64,000 nt of DNA from Enhygromyxa salina (GTDB lineage: Bacteria > Myxococcota_A > Polyangia > Nannocystales > Nannocystaceae). A program made the translations under genes and the position numbers. The stretch is taken from NCBI RefSeq assembly GCF_002994635.1, contig NZ_PVNL01000019.1, positions 1 to 64,000 of the forward strand, read 5' to 3'. A model generated the notes under the pieces. The model was given only the letters and a program-made list of their open reading frames with translations. It had not been told where the DNA came from and ran no database searches. Shown in pieces: positions 52,091 through 60,999 of this stretch (position 1 is the stretch's first letter; every line of letters begins with the position of its first letter).

Positions 52091-53140
52091 CTACTTGCTC
52101 ATCCAGTAGACCTGCTTGTCGTCCAGCCAAAACAGGTTGAAGCGGTTGCTCGCAACGTTGCGATCGCCCGACCCCCCCAGGACCTCGAGCTCACCGCCGG
52201 TCTTGGCCAGGCGCCGCAGCTCGCCGCCGCGCACGGTCGTCAGGTACACGTGGCGCTCGTCGGCGAACACCTCCATGAAGCCCGGCTGGCCGCGCTTGCG
52301 AGCGAGCACCTGGGTGTCGCCGCCCGCGATCGGTCGGCGGTAGAGGCTGTGCAGGGGCTCGCCGTCGTCTTCGGCCCAGGTCACCCACAGGAAGTCGTCG
52401 CCGTCGACGGTCAGGCTGGCGAAGGTCTCGTCGCTGCGCAGCCGCTCCTTGCCCGACTTGCCGCCGTCCCACTGGTAGACGGCCCAGGTGCCGTCGTTAC
52501 GGGCGCGGGTGGTCCAGTACAGGTCCTCGCCAGAGTCGTCGGCGAGCAGCGTGCGAACCACCCCGCGGCGCCGCACGACCAGCTTGGGCTTGTCGTTGCC
52601 GCCGCGCGCGAGCTCGTAGAAACCACCCTCGTCGATCTCGTCATCGGGCCGGGTGAAGTACACGACGTCTGGGCGGATCACCCAGCTGTGGCCGGCGAGG
52701 TCGCTGATGCGATCGAGGCTGCGGCCGTCGAGCGTGAGCGAGCGCAGCCCCGGCCCATCGGGGGAGTCGTGGCGCTCGTGCCAGTACAGGCGGTCGTCGA
52801 TCAGCCGCAGGGTCGTCATGGGTACGAACGCACCCTCGGCGATGACCTCGGGCATGCCCAGCAGCGGGACCTTGACGATCACGCCGCTCGGGGCGTCGTC
52901 GGGGTTGGGCTCGCCCGCCTTGGTCTGGGCGAAGCGCAGGCCGCTGACGTAGAGGTGCTCGCCGTCGGCCGCCATCCCGCGGATCACGAACTTGGGTGAG
53001 TACAGCGGCGTCGGCCGCCCGTGAGCTACGGGCTGGCCATCGCGCAGCTCTGTCGCCTGGGACGAGGACCCTCCTTGCTTGTCGCAGCCGGCTGACAGCG
53101 CGAGGGCGAGGCACAGCGAGGCGATGAGGCTGCAGCGCAC
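52091..53140 (-). CDS. Propeller-like lipoprotein
   Basis: 349 aa with a GTG start. Lipobox SAGC (Cys19). The mature protein shows repeated strands of beta-propeller blades typical of DUF5050-like or NHL proteins: LRLIDDRLYWHERHDSPDGP, DLAGHSWVIRPDVVYFTRPD, SGEDLYWTTRARNDGTWAVY and SNRFNLFWLDDKQVYWM. Function is unknown; a periplasmic or surface-binding role is inferred. TAAACA ends 7 nt before the GTG, one base off the TANNNT pattern. It is convergent with the FHA gene (15 bp) and divergent from the membrane protein at 53227. Confidence 0.82.
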   Translation of the reverse strand: MRCSLIASLCLALALSAGCDKQGGSSSQATELRDGQPVAHGRPTPLYSPKFVIRGMAADGEHLYVSGLRFAQTKAGEPNPDDAPSGVIVKVPLLGMPEVIAEGAFVPMTTLRLIDDRLYWHERHDSPDGPGLRSLTLDGRSLDRISDLAGHSWVIRPDVVYFTRPDDEIDEGGFYELARGGNDKPKLVVRRRGVVRTLLADDSGEDLYWTTRARNDGTWAVYQWDGGKSGKERLRSDETFASLTVDGDDFLWVTWAEDDGEPLHSLYRRPIAGGDTQVLARKRGQPGFMEVFADERHVYLTTVRGGELRRLAKTGGELEVLGGSGDRNVASNRFNLFWLDDKQVYWMSK

Positions 53141-53212
53141 GAACTCTTGTTTACCACGACGAGTTGCCCCGCGTTGTGCACGTCACCGACACGGTCTCCG
53201 GGAAAATCTAGC

Positions 53213-53218
53213 TACACT
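53213..53218 (+). promoter_or_regulatory. -10-like TACACT
   Basis: TACACT ends 8 nt before the ATG at 53227. Confidence 0.5.
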
Positions 53219-53226
53219 CGGCGCGG

Positions 53227-55545
53227 ATGATCCCGTCAACGCCCTCGCTGCTGCGAGTCTGCACAGTGCTGGGGGTGTTGGCGGTGCTGCTGCTCCCGGC
53301 GCTGGTGCGCGGCGGCAAGCACAGCATGATCCCGCCTGGCCAGGAGCAGCGGATTCGGACCTTCGTCGACGAGGGGATCGAGCTCGCGCGCGCGGCCGGG
53401 GAGCTGCCGGTCGAGCTCGATGAGACGGTCGACATCCACATCGAGCGCGACCGGGTCAGCGTGACCCTGCATCCGCGGGCGGGTGTGCCCAGTCCGGAGC
53501 TCCCGCAGCTGGTGCTGTTTCACCCGCAGGCGGTGCCCGAGGACGCGCGCGGGGGTGCGGCGTCGGGGGTGCTGCTGCGCTGCGGTCCGCCGCCTGGCTC
53601 ACGCGAGTGCGAGCCGGCCGAGGCTGAGCCATGGCGGGCGCTGGCGGGTCGGCTCGCGGATGCCCGGGCGCCCGTCGCCGACCTGGTGTGGCAGCTCGAT
53701 GAACAGGACGCGACGCCGAGGAGCTCGAGCGCAACGGTGGGGCCGCGCCGATCGCTGGCCTGGGTCGATCGCGGCGCCGCGATCCTCGTCGGGCTGGCGG
53801 GGCTGTGGCTCGCGTGGTTCGGGGCGCGGGAGAATCGGCGGACGGCGGCGGCGATCCGCTGGCCAGAGCTGGCTGCGCTGGCGCTGCTGCTGCTCGCGTT
53901 CGTGGGGGCGACCGTCAGCGTGACCTCGCTGTTGCCGCTGCACGAGCACAACAGCTTCATCGCGCGCTCGGACTGCGCGATCGATGATCGTTGCCTGGAG
54001 GATCCCGCCAGCGCGTGGAACCTGACGACGCTGCATGTCTACGGGCTGGTGCTGTCTTTGGTGCCCTATCGGGCGGCCGCGCTGAGCAGCGTGAGCCTGG
54101 GCTGCTCGGTCGTCGTGTTGGTGCTGGTGTGGGCGCTGGCGCGGACGCTGATGCGCGCGCTCGGGCGACCGGAGCTGGGCGCGGTCGCGGGGCTGTCGGC
54201 GGTCGCGGTGCTGGCGTGTCACCCGGTCGCGTGGCGGCTCGCGGGCTCGGCGACGTTCTGGCCGTGGGCCCTGGCGTGGACGCTGGCGGGCGCGGTCGCG
54301 GGGCTGTGGGCGAGCCAGGCGGCCGCCAGCCGAGCTCGTGTCACGCGGATCGCCGGGGGGCTCGCGTGGGTGGTCGCGGCCGGCTGCTGGGCGATCGCGT
54401 GTGGTGGCAACTTCGTGCTGCTGACGTTGGGTACGTGCCTGGTGCTGGCGCCGTTGTGCTGGACGGCGGCCTGGTCGGGCCAGCCTGCGCAGCCGTGGCG
54501 GGCGGCGGCGATCCGAGCGGCTGCGATCGGCGGGCCAGCGCTGCTGCTGTTCGCGCTGGTCGCGAGCCACGACTACCTCGCTGGCTATGCCCGGGCATTC
54601 GGAGAGTCGGGGCTCGACGACTCGATCACGCTGGCGGAGATCCGCCGTCGCTTCAACCCGCTGTTGCTCGACGGCCGGATCTCCGCTCGGGTGTGGGTGT
54701 TGCCGCTGGTGTGCAGCCTCGCGTGGCTGTGGCCGGGTCAGGCCGAGGGCCGGCGCTTGCACGCGCTGCGCACGGTGGCGCCGCTGGTCTACGCGTGGCT
54801 GGTGCCGGCCGCGTTCTTGGGGCTCGCGGCCGGCGAGGTGGTCGGCAGCGGCTATCCGGTCGGGTTCATCAACCACCACTGGGAGCTGTGCTTCACCGCG
54901 CTGTGGGCTGGGCTCGGCGTCGCGTGGATCGTGGGCGCGCTCGAGCGCCGCTGGCCGGGCCGGCTGCGCTATTCGGTGGTCGTGCCCGTCACGCTCGCGT
55001 CGCTGGCGATCGTGCTGGGCCCACGCGCGTCCGAAGGCTGGCGCCTGGCGACCGGGGAGCGGGTGCTCGAGCGCGAGCTGCTCGCGCTCGAGCTCGCGTT
55101 CACCCAGCTCCCCGAGCACGATGTCCTGGTGATCCCGCCACGCCTGCTCGAGCCCACGACCGACGGACCGACCCAATGGGATCCGCTCGAGGTCGTGTTT
55201 CCGGCCGGGTTCTATGCCCACGCGATGCGCGAGCGCGGGCTCGAGCCAGCGCCGATCATCGAGCTCGACCGCCTCGCCGAGCAACCGCCAGCGCCAGGCG
55301 CCCGCGTGTTGTTCTACCTGGGCTCGAGCCTGCGCAGCTTTCAGCCCCACGAGATCGAGGCGGGCGCGGTCGATGACAGCCTCGAGCGGCCGCCGCTGCT
55401 GCGCCTGCGCGACGAGTGGACGCTCGAGCGCGTGCATGAGTTCGTGGTCCGTGGCGAGCAGCACGAGGCGATCAGCCAGCGGCTCGGCGCCGATCGTCGG
55501 CCCGAGCTCGAGCTCGGGTTTTACTGGCTGCGACGGCGCGAGTAG
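53227..55545 (+). CDS. Polytopic membrane protein of unknown function
   Basis: 772 aa. A first hydrophobic helix (about 8-26) leads to a 150-residue extracytoplasmic segment. About ten membrane helices follow (between about 183 and 610), then a soluble C-terminal domain of about 150 residues (ELPEHDVLVIPPRLLEPTTD, VLFYLGSSLRSFQPHEIEAG). The layout recalls membrane glycosyltransferases of the GT-C type, but no catalytic Asp motif in the first loop can be named with confidence. TACACT ends 8 nt before the ATG. It is convergent with the large kinase gene (21 bp apart). Confidence 0.78.
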   Translation: MIPSTPSLLRVCTVLGVLAVLLLPALVRGGKHSMIPPGQEQRIRTFVDEGIELARAAGELPVELDETVDIHIERDRVSVTLHPRAGVPSPELPQLVLFHPQAVPEDARGGAASGVLLRCGPPPGSRECEPAEAEPWRALAGRLADARAPVADLVWQLDEQDATPRSSSATVGPRRSLAWVDRGAAILVGLAGLWLAWFGARENRRTAAAIRWPELAALALLLLAFVGATVSVTSLLPLHEHNSFIARSDCAIDDRCLEDPASAWNLTTLHVYGLVLSLVPYRAAALSSVSLGCSVVVLVLVWALARTLMRALGRPELGAVAGLSAVAVLACHPVAWRLAGSATFWPWALAWTLAGAVAGLWASQAAASRARVTRIAGGLAWVVAAGCWAIACGGNFVLLTLGTCLVLAPLCWTAAWSGQPAQPWRAAAIRAAAIGGPALLLFALVASHDYLAGYARAFGESGLDDSITLAEIRRRFNPLLLDGRISARVWVLPLVCSLAWLWPGQAEGRRLHALRTVAPLVYAWLVPAAFLGLAAGEVVGSGYPVGFINHHWELCFTALWAGLGVAWIVGALERRWPGRLRYSVVVPVTLASLAIVLGPRASEGWRLATGERVLERELLALELAFTQLPEHDVLVIPPRLLEPTTDGPTQWDPLEVVFPAGFYAHAMRERGLEPAPIIELDRLAEQPPAPGARVLFYLGSSLRSFQPHEIEAGAVDDSLERPPLLRLRDEWTLERVHEFVVRGEQHEAISQRLGADRRPELELGFYWLRRRE

Positions 55546-55566
55546 CCGCGGCGCGACGAGCATGGG

Positions 55567-58500
55567 TCAGCGAAGCGTCAAGCTGGCGATCAGCTCGCCC
55601 GCGCGATCAGCCTCGAGCCCGGCGCCCAGGACCCGCAGCTGCGCCTCGCCGAGTCGCGCGTGGTCGAGCGCCCCGCGTAGATCATGCGGCGCCAACACCT
55701 TGGCCTGCGCGAGCAGACACAGCCCCACGTGCCGCCGCGCCCCCAGCCGCTCGGCGACCTCGGACAGCTGCTCGAGCGCGACGTAGTCATCGCTCGCGTG
55801 GTTGGGATCGCCCAGCCCGAGCCGCAGACTCGTCAGCGACACATCGAGCTCCCGATAGGGATTCGCCAGCCCCTCACTCACCGACCGCGCCCGATCGAGC
55901 AGCGCCCGCTGCTGCTCCGCCGGGCTGACCTGTGCACACACCAACAACCCAGCGATCAGCGCGCCGTCGAGCCCATGTCGCTCGGCCACCTCCACGGCTT
56001 TGCCCGCGTAGCGCAGGGCGTCCTCGAGCTGATTGCGCGCGAACTCGACGGACGCCAGCAGCTCGTAGGCGGCGCTGAGCTCGGCCGCCGCGTTGCTGTT
56101 TCGCGCCATGTCCTTGGCGCGGCGGCCCTCTTGCGCGGCCAGGTCGAGATCACCCGACAGCAGCGCATGGCGCCCGAGCTCGGTGTGGACCAGGGCAAAC
56201 AGCCGCGGTTCTTCGATCTCGTCGGCGAGCTCTCGCGCTTCGATCAGCGTCTCCCCCGCGTCCTCGATCTGACCGAGGTCACACAGCACGCCCACCCGCG
56301 CCGCCTGTGCGTACGCCAGCCCGCGCCGATCCCCGATCGCCCGCTTGTCAGCCGCGGCCCGCTCGAGCTCCCGCAGCGCCCGGCTCGCGTGCCCCGCCAG
56401 CGCGCAGGCCCGACCGAGGTTGAAGCGGGCGATCGAGATGCTCCAGCGATCATTCGCGGGGTTCATGGCCAAGCAGCGCTCGTAGGCCTCGATCGCGAGC
56501 TCGGCCTGGCCCTCGGCCAGCAGCCAGTTGCCGCGACTGCGCTCGAGCTCGGCCATCACCCGATCGCGGTCGGGGCTGCGCTGCGGAGGAAAGGTTGCGA
56601 GCTCGGCCCCGCCGGCCGCGAGCTCGGCCTCGACCCGATCGTAGTGACCCGCGGCCCCGTGCGAGTACGCAGCCAGGGCCCACAGGCCCACGCGCTCGAG
56701 CGAGCGCTTGCCGGCCAGCAGCTCGAGGCCCTCGCGGCAGTACCCGATCGCGCTCTCGTAGTGGCCGAGCTTGCTCGCGACCCGCGCGAGCTTCTGCAGC
56801 TGCCGGGCTTGCTCGTTGGGATCGCTGTCGCTCGCGGCCCGGCGGCGGGCGCTGTCGTAGGCCTCGCGCGCGGCCGTGTACTCGCCGTGCATCAGCAATA
56901 GATCGCCGATGTGCATCGACCGGGAGCTCGACGCCGGACGCAGCGCGGCGAGCTCGGCCCGGGCCCGCCGCTGGCGCTCGGACGCGCGTCGATCTCGGGG
57001 CCGCAGGCCGAGCAAGCGATCCGCGAGGGTGCGGTGGTCGAGCTGCTTGGCCAGCTCGGCGCCGCGCTCCCCGAGTCGCGCCAGCCGGGGCTCGTCGGCC
57101 TGATCGAGCGTCGCCGCCAGGCGCTGCAGCGCGGCCAGGGCCCGGTGGGTCTCATCGCGGGCCAGCTCGAGCTCGGCGAGCAGCAGCGACAGCTCGGCGC
57201 GCTCGAAGGTGGGCAGCGAGTCAGCCCGCTCGAGCAGGCTCAGGAGCTGCGGCAGCGCCTGGTTCGGGCGCCCGTCATCCAGCGCCCGCTGGACCCGCTC
57301 GAGCACCAAGGGCCGGGCTTCGACGATCGCGTCAGCCTCGATCAGGTGGGTCATGCGGGCGACGTGGCCCGGGGTGTGCGGCGCCGACATGCGCAGGCGA
57401 GCGGCACAGTGCAGGTGCAGCTTGCGACGGGCGATCGGTGTGAGCTCGGCGTGGATGATGCGGCGCAGCAGCTCGCTGGTGAACGTCAGCGTCACGTGAT
57501 CGCCCCCGCGGCGCTCGTTGATCAGGTCGCGCTGGATCGCCCGGCTCAGCAGGTGGTCGAGCTCGTCGACGCCGCTGCCGACCAGCTCGACGACCTCATC
57601 AAAGTCGAAGTTGCCGCCGTGCACGGCCAGCACCGAGCCAGTGCGCAGCGCCGCGAGCAAGGTCGACGGCAGCCGCAGCAGCCGATTGGTGATCACGGTC
57701 CGAAGGTTGCGCGGGATCGGCCAGCGCCCGGTCTCGAGTCGCCAGATCTTGTCTCGTTGAACCAAGACGCCGGCGTCGACGGCGGCGCGGACCAGCTCCC
57801 GGGCGAACAGCGGGCGACCGCCGCTCTCCCGAAACAACCAGACGGCGAGCCCCGGCTCGGGCTGACCGCCACCGAGCAGCTGGACCATCAGCGACTCGTA
57901 GACCTCCTGGTCGAGGGGCTGGAGCACCAACGACAGCGCCCGTGGGTGCTGGGCGACGCGCACCGCCAGGCGTGCGAGCGGGTGCTGGACCGGCATCTCG
58001 CCGTGCTCGTAGGCGATCACGATCACCAGCGGCGCGCGCGGGAGCCTGCGAAACAGCAGATCGACGAGCTCGACCGTCTGGCCGATCATGTGGGCGTCGT
58101 CGATCGCCAGGGTCAGCACGCGCCCGTCGTTGACCAGCGCCTCGAACGCCCGGATCACCAGGCTCTCGGTCCGCTCGCGCTGGGACTTGCTCGGGCTCAT
58201 GGGCCGCTCGCCGACCTCGCGGGCCGCGGCCTGGCGAGCGACGCGGGGGCTGACCGCGATCGGCTCGAGCCCAGCCCACGAGGACTCGCGCTTGGGCTTG
58301 TTGGCGAGTCGCCCCAGCCGCGTGCCCGCGAGGCTGGGAAACAGCGCGACGAGCTTGGTCGCGTCTTCGGTGAGCAGCTCGACGGCCTCGGGGCGCTGGG
58401 CCAGGCCCGCGGTCAGGAGCTCGCCAAACGGGCCGAGCCAGCCGCCCGTCTCGTTGGCGGTCGCGCTGGTCCGCAGCAGCTCGATCTCACGCTGCTGACA

Positions 58501-59589
58501 CGCGTCGGCCAGCTCATCGAGCACGATCGTCTTGCCGATCCCAGCTTCACCCGCGAGCAGCACCAGCTGCAGCGCCCCGACGCGGGCGGCGATCAACCGC
58601 GAGTCGATCGCCCGTAGGATGCCGTCGCGACCGACGGCGTCGTGCAGCAGCGTGGCGCGGGTGTCGTCGGTCTCCAGCGTGAGCGGACCGGAGCCGAGCC
58701 CCGTCGACATCACCGTGGAGATCAGCGTTGGCGCGCCGAGCAGCGCGCCCGCGGCGGTGTCGTCGGCGTAGGGTTCGAGCAGCTCGGCGACCTCGCGGGC
58801 GTTGCTGGGGCGGCGGGCCGGCTGCTTGGCCAGCATCGACATGATCAGCGTGTCGAGCTCGCTCGGGGTCCCCGCGCGCAGCAGGCCGGGGCGGACGGGC
58901 GTGGTGCTGACGATCGCCTCGAGCATCGCGTCGTGCTCACCCGTGAACGGCGGTCGCCCGACCACGCACTCGTACAGCACCGCGCCCAGCGCATAGAGCT
59001 CCGAGCGGACGCTCGGGGGCTCGCCGCGGACCTGCTCCGGGGCCAGGTAGCGCAGCGTGCCGAGCACCGTCAGCGGCGACGGCTCGCGCAGCCGCCTGCT
59101 CCTGCGGTCCGCGAGACCGACCAGCCCAAAGTCCATGAGCGAGACCTGAATGTGTGGCCCCCCCGACGTCAGCATCATGTTGGCCGGCTTGATGTCCCGG
59201 TGGAACAGCTCGCGCGCGTGGCAGTGCGACAGGGCCAGCGCGATCTGGCGGGCGATCTCCGCGGCCAGCGGGATCGGCAGTGGCCCATTGATCAGCAGCT
59301 CGGCGAGGGTGCGGCCGTGCAGCATCGGCATGATGATGAACAACAGCTCGGCGTCGCGGCCAAAGTCGAACACCGGGACCAGGCCCGGGTGGTTGAGGCT
59401 CGCGGCGAGCTTGGCCTCACGGCGGACCCCGAGCTCCAGCGCTTCGTTGCGGTGCGGGTTGCTGATCAGCTTGATCGCGACCTCGCGCTCGAGCAGCTGG
59501 TCGCGCCCGGCGAACACCACACCGAGATCCCCACGACCGAGCTCGCGCTCGAGCACGTAGCGGTGACAGAGGGTGCGGCCGGGCTCCAC
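55567..59589 (-). CDS. Ser/Thr kinase fused to AAA-type ATPase and TPR repeats
   Basis: 1340 aa. The kinase domain (about 10-275) has GRGDLGVVF (18-26), VAIKLI (Lys40), FHRDIKPANMML (Asp132), MDFGLVGL (Asp153) and GTLRYLAPEQ, so it should be active. A P-loop ATPase (about 320-700) has GEAGIGKT (about 346-353) and AIDDAH, the PknK or STAND-type arrangement. The C-terminal 600 residues are TPR-like helix pairs. No membrane helix, so cytoplasmic; a signal-integrating switch is likely. The GTG at 59589 is preferred over an ATG at 59643 because TACACT ends 8 nt upstream and the extra codons have non-coding third-base use. Confidence 0.9.
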   Translation of the reverse strand: MEPGRTLCHRYVLERELGRGDLGVVFAGRDQLLEREVAIKLISNPHRNEALELGVRREAKLAASLNHPGLVPVFDFGRDAELLFIIMPMLHGRTLAELLINGPLPIPLAAEIARQIALALSHCHARELFHRDIKPANMMLTSGGPHIQVSLMDFGLVGLADRRSRRLREPSPLTVLGTLRYLAPEQVRGEPPSVRSELYALGAVLYECVVGRPPFTGEHDAMLEAIVSTTPVRPGLLRAGTPSELDTLIMSMLAKQPARRPSNAREVAELLEPYADDTAAGALLGAPTLISTVMSTGLGSGPLTLETDDTRATLLHDAVGRDGILRAIDSRLIAARVGALQLVLLAGEAGIGKTIVLDELADACQQREIELLRTSATANETGGWLGPFGELLTAGLAQRPEAVELLTEDATKLVALFPSLAGTRLGRLANKPKRESSWAGLEPIAVSPRVARQAAAREVGERPMSPSKSQRERTESLVIRAFEALVNDGRVLTLAIDDAHMIGQTVELVDLLFRRLPRAPLVIVIAYEHGEMPVQHPLARLAVRVAQHPRALSLVLQPLDQEVYESLMVQLLGGGQPEPGLAVWLFRESGGRPLFARELVRAAVDAGVLVQRDKIWRLETGRWPIPRNLRTVITNRLLRLPSTLLAALRTGSVLAVHGGNFDFDEVVELVGSGVDELDHLLSRAIQRDLINERRGGDHVTLTFTSELLRRIIHAELTPIARRKLHLHCAARLRMSAPHTPGHVARMTHLIEADAIVEARPLVLERVQRALDDGRPNQALPQLLSLLERADSLPTFERAELSLLLAELELARDETHRALAALQRLAATLDQADEPRLARLGERGAELAKQLDHRTLADRLLGLRPRDRRASERQRRARAELAALRPASSSRSMHIGDLLLMHGEYTAAREAYDSARRRAASDSDPNEQARQLQKLARVASKLGHYESAIGYCREGLELLAGKRSLERVGLWALAAYSHGAAGHYDRVEAELAAGGAELATFPPQRSPDRDRVMAELERSRGNWLLAEGQAELAIEAYERCLAMNPANDRWSISIARFNLGRACALAGHASRALRELERAAADKRAIGDRRGLAYAQAARVGVLCDLGQIEDAGETLIEARELADEIEEPRLFALVHTELGRHALLSGDLDLAAQEGRRAKDMARNSNAAAELSAAYELLASVEFARNQLEDALRYAGKAVEVAERHGLDGALIAGLLVCAQVSPAEQQRALLDRARSVSEGLANPYRELDVSLTSLRLGLGDPNHASDDYVALEQLSEVAERLGARRHVGLCLLAQAKVLAPHDLRGALDHARLGEAQLRVLGAGLEADRAGELIASLTLR

Positions 59590-59597
59590 GGGACCAG

Positions 59598-59603
59598 AGT
59601 GTA
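59598..59603 (-). promoter_or_regulatory. -10-like TACACT
   Basis: TACACT on the minus strand ends 8 nt before the GTG at 59589 and helps choose that start. Confidence 0.5.
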
Positions 59604-59777
59604 CCGAGCGGTCGCGTCCACGAGTCGGTGGCGGGCAGCGCATCGACCGGCGGGCGGGATCTAGCGCCGAAGTTGCTGCGCCCGCGGCCCCGGGGTGAGG
59701 ATTCGTGCGGCGTCGAGGCCGGGGAAAAGTGACCCACGTGGGCGCGGGGTCCTGCTTGCCGTGTAACACTCCCGCGC

Positions 59778-60293
59778 ATGTCCGAGCCGGAGCCCCGCTG
59801 CGTGCACTACCAGTTCGTCCACGTCGCGCTGCGGACCCTCGTGTTCCAGGAGCCGCGGCTCGCGACTGCGCTGTGGGAGCTCGATGATCCCGGGCCGCTG
59901 CTCGACGACATCGCGCTGCAGGTGGTGCGCGCGTGCCGGGGCCGGGGCGAGGGCGGCGAGATCCGGGCGGCGCACCTCAGCCTGCACAAGCTCCGGCTTG
60001 GCGGCTACCCGTGCGTGATCATCGAGATGCCGCCGCCGATTGCGACGACCGAGGCATACATGCTGGCGATCCTTGGACGGCCCGAGGGTGAGGTGCGGCC
60101 TGACACGGGGGACGCCGATGACGATCAGCCGGGGCGGCGGTACTTCACGCTCGAGTACTCGAGCCACCGGCCTTCGCCGCACACGGTGCTGGGCGAATGG
60201 ACGGCGCAGGGGAGCCACATGAACATGGGGGGCGGGCCGGAGCCGACGGTCGAGGCGTTCGTGGCGGAGCTCGCTCGGTTTGTGCTGGATTAG
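59778..60293 (+). CDS. Hypothetical cytoplasmic protein
   Basis: 171 aa. There is no signal peptide or membrane helix. The sequence is balanced and coding-like, with VHYQFVHVALRTLVFQEPRL, LRLGGYPCVIIEMPPPIATT and RRYFTLEYSS motifs, then a Gly-rich HMNMGGGPEP. No family is recognised. TAACAC, one base off the TANNNT pattern, lies 8 nt before the ATG. It is divergent from the large kinase gene and is followed by the decayed ArsR-AHSA1 locus. Confidence 0.7.
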   Translation: MSEPEPRCVHYQFVHVALRTLVFQEPRLATALWELDDPGPLLDDIALQVVRACRGRGEGGEIRAAHLSLHKLRLGGYPCVIIEMPPPIATTEAYMLAILGRPEGEVRPDTGDADDDQPGRRYFTLEYSSHRPSPHTVLGEWTAQGSHMNMGGGPEPTVEAFVAELARFVLD

Positions 60294-60389
60294 TCCCGCC
60301 GCTCGCCCCGCGGCATCGAGCCCGCGGAGGATCGCGGATCGGAGCGGCGAACAGCGAATCGGGCCAGGGAGTCGGCATGCTCGAGCGGT

Positions 60390-60497
60390 CCAGCGGTAGC
60401 CCGACGCGCCCTGGAGACCAACTACACCCGTCTCGATCAACTGCTGGCGCGCTCGCAACCCCGCAAACCCAGGAACAGGACGAAGGACGACCCATGA
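60390..60497 (+). pseudogene. C-terminal remnant of an ArsR-type regulator
   Basis: In the frame ending at the TGA 60495-60497, the product ends ...VARRALETNYTRLDQLLARS and a basic tail, which resembles the C-terminus of ArsR-family repressors that usually sit next to AHSA1-type genes. The stop overlaps the next ATG by 4 bp (ATGA), the arrangement expected of an intact pair. No helix-turn-helix region is found upstream in any frame, so the rest of the gene is gone. The identification rests on the short tail and context, and is an inference. Confidence 0.5.
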
Positions 60498-60887
60498 GCC
60501 AGCTATCTCTCAAAACCGAAGGCGACCGCGTGGTGATCGTGAAGCGACGCTTCGCCGCCCCGCCCGAAGAACGAGGCCCGTCCGGGCGGCAAGATCCGCT
60601 ACGAATGGAGTGATGGTGAGGGCGGTGGTTTTTGTCTGACTGGCGAGTTCATCGAGCTCGACCCGCCGCGGCGAATCGTGCATGTCGAGCGCATGCACAT
60701 GCCTGATCCGACGCCGGACAACCGCGTCGAGACGACCTTTCACGCGGACGAGGGCGGGACGTTGATGGTCATGCGGATGAACCTGCCGGACCAGGCCACC
60801 CGCGCGGCGATGCTCGAGAGCGGGATGGAGCACGGGATGGAGGCTTCCTACGTGCGCCTCGAGCAGACGCTCTCGCGCGGGGGCTGA
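60494..60887 (+). pseudogene. AHSA1/SRPBCC-family gene with internal deletion
   Basis: The 5' part encodes SQLSLKTEGDRVVIVKRRFA, the normal first strands of an AHSA1-type SRPBCC protein, then shifts frame and stops at 60611-60613. A second frame resumes at about 60569 with RPGGKIRYEWSDGEGGGF, LTGEFIELDPPRRIVHVERM and TTFHADEGGTLMVMRMNLPD, running to TGA 60885-60887. Roughly 35 residues normally found between these parts are absent, so an internal deletion has both removed sequence and broken the frame. A good Shine-Dalgarno (AAGGACG) remains. The intact family binds small hydrophobic ligands. A sequencing error alone cannot explain the missing residues. Confidence 0.75.
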
Positions 60888-60945
60888 ATTCGGTCGGCTC
60901 GTCCATATACTTGCGAATCTGCTCATTCGAGTCGGTCGGTGCACT

Positions 60946-60978
60946 CGTCCGACTTCACCCACGATGTGAAGTCGGACG
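60946..60978. terminator. 13-bp perfect hairpin between convergent units
   Basis: CGTCCGACTTCAC (60946-60958) and GTGAAGTCGGACG (60966-60978) flank a 7-nt loop. The hairpin lies 21 nt past the stop of the minus-strand lipoprotein gene and 58 nt past the plus-strand AHSA1 remnant, so it could end transcripts from either side. No U-tract follows. Confidence 0.6.
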
Positions 60979-60999
60979 GAACCACAGTCGACGGCACAC

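Noticed and set aside
56911-58617. Plus-strand frame of 568 codons
   Set aside because: Antisense to the kinase-ATPase gene; composition not protein-like.
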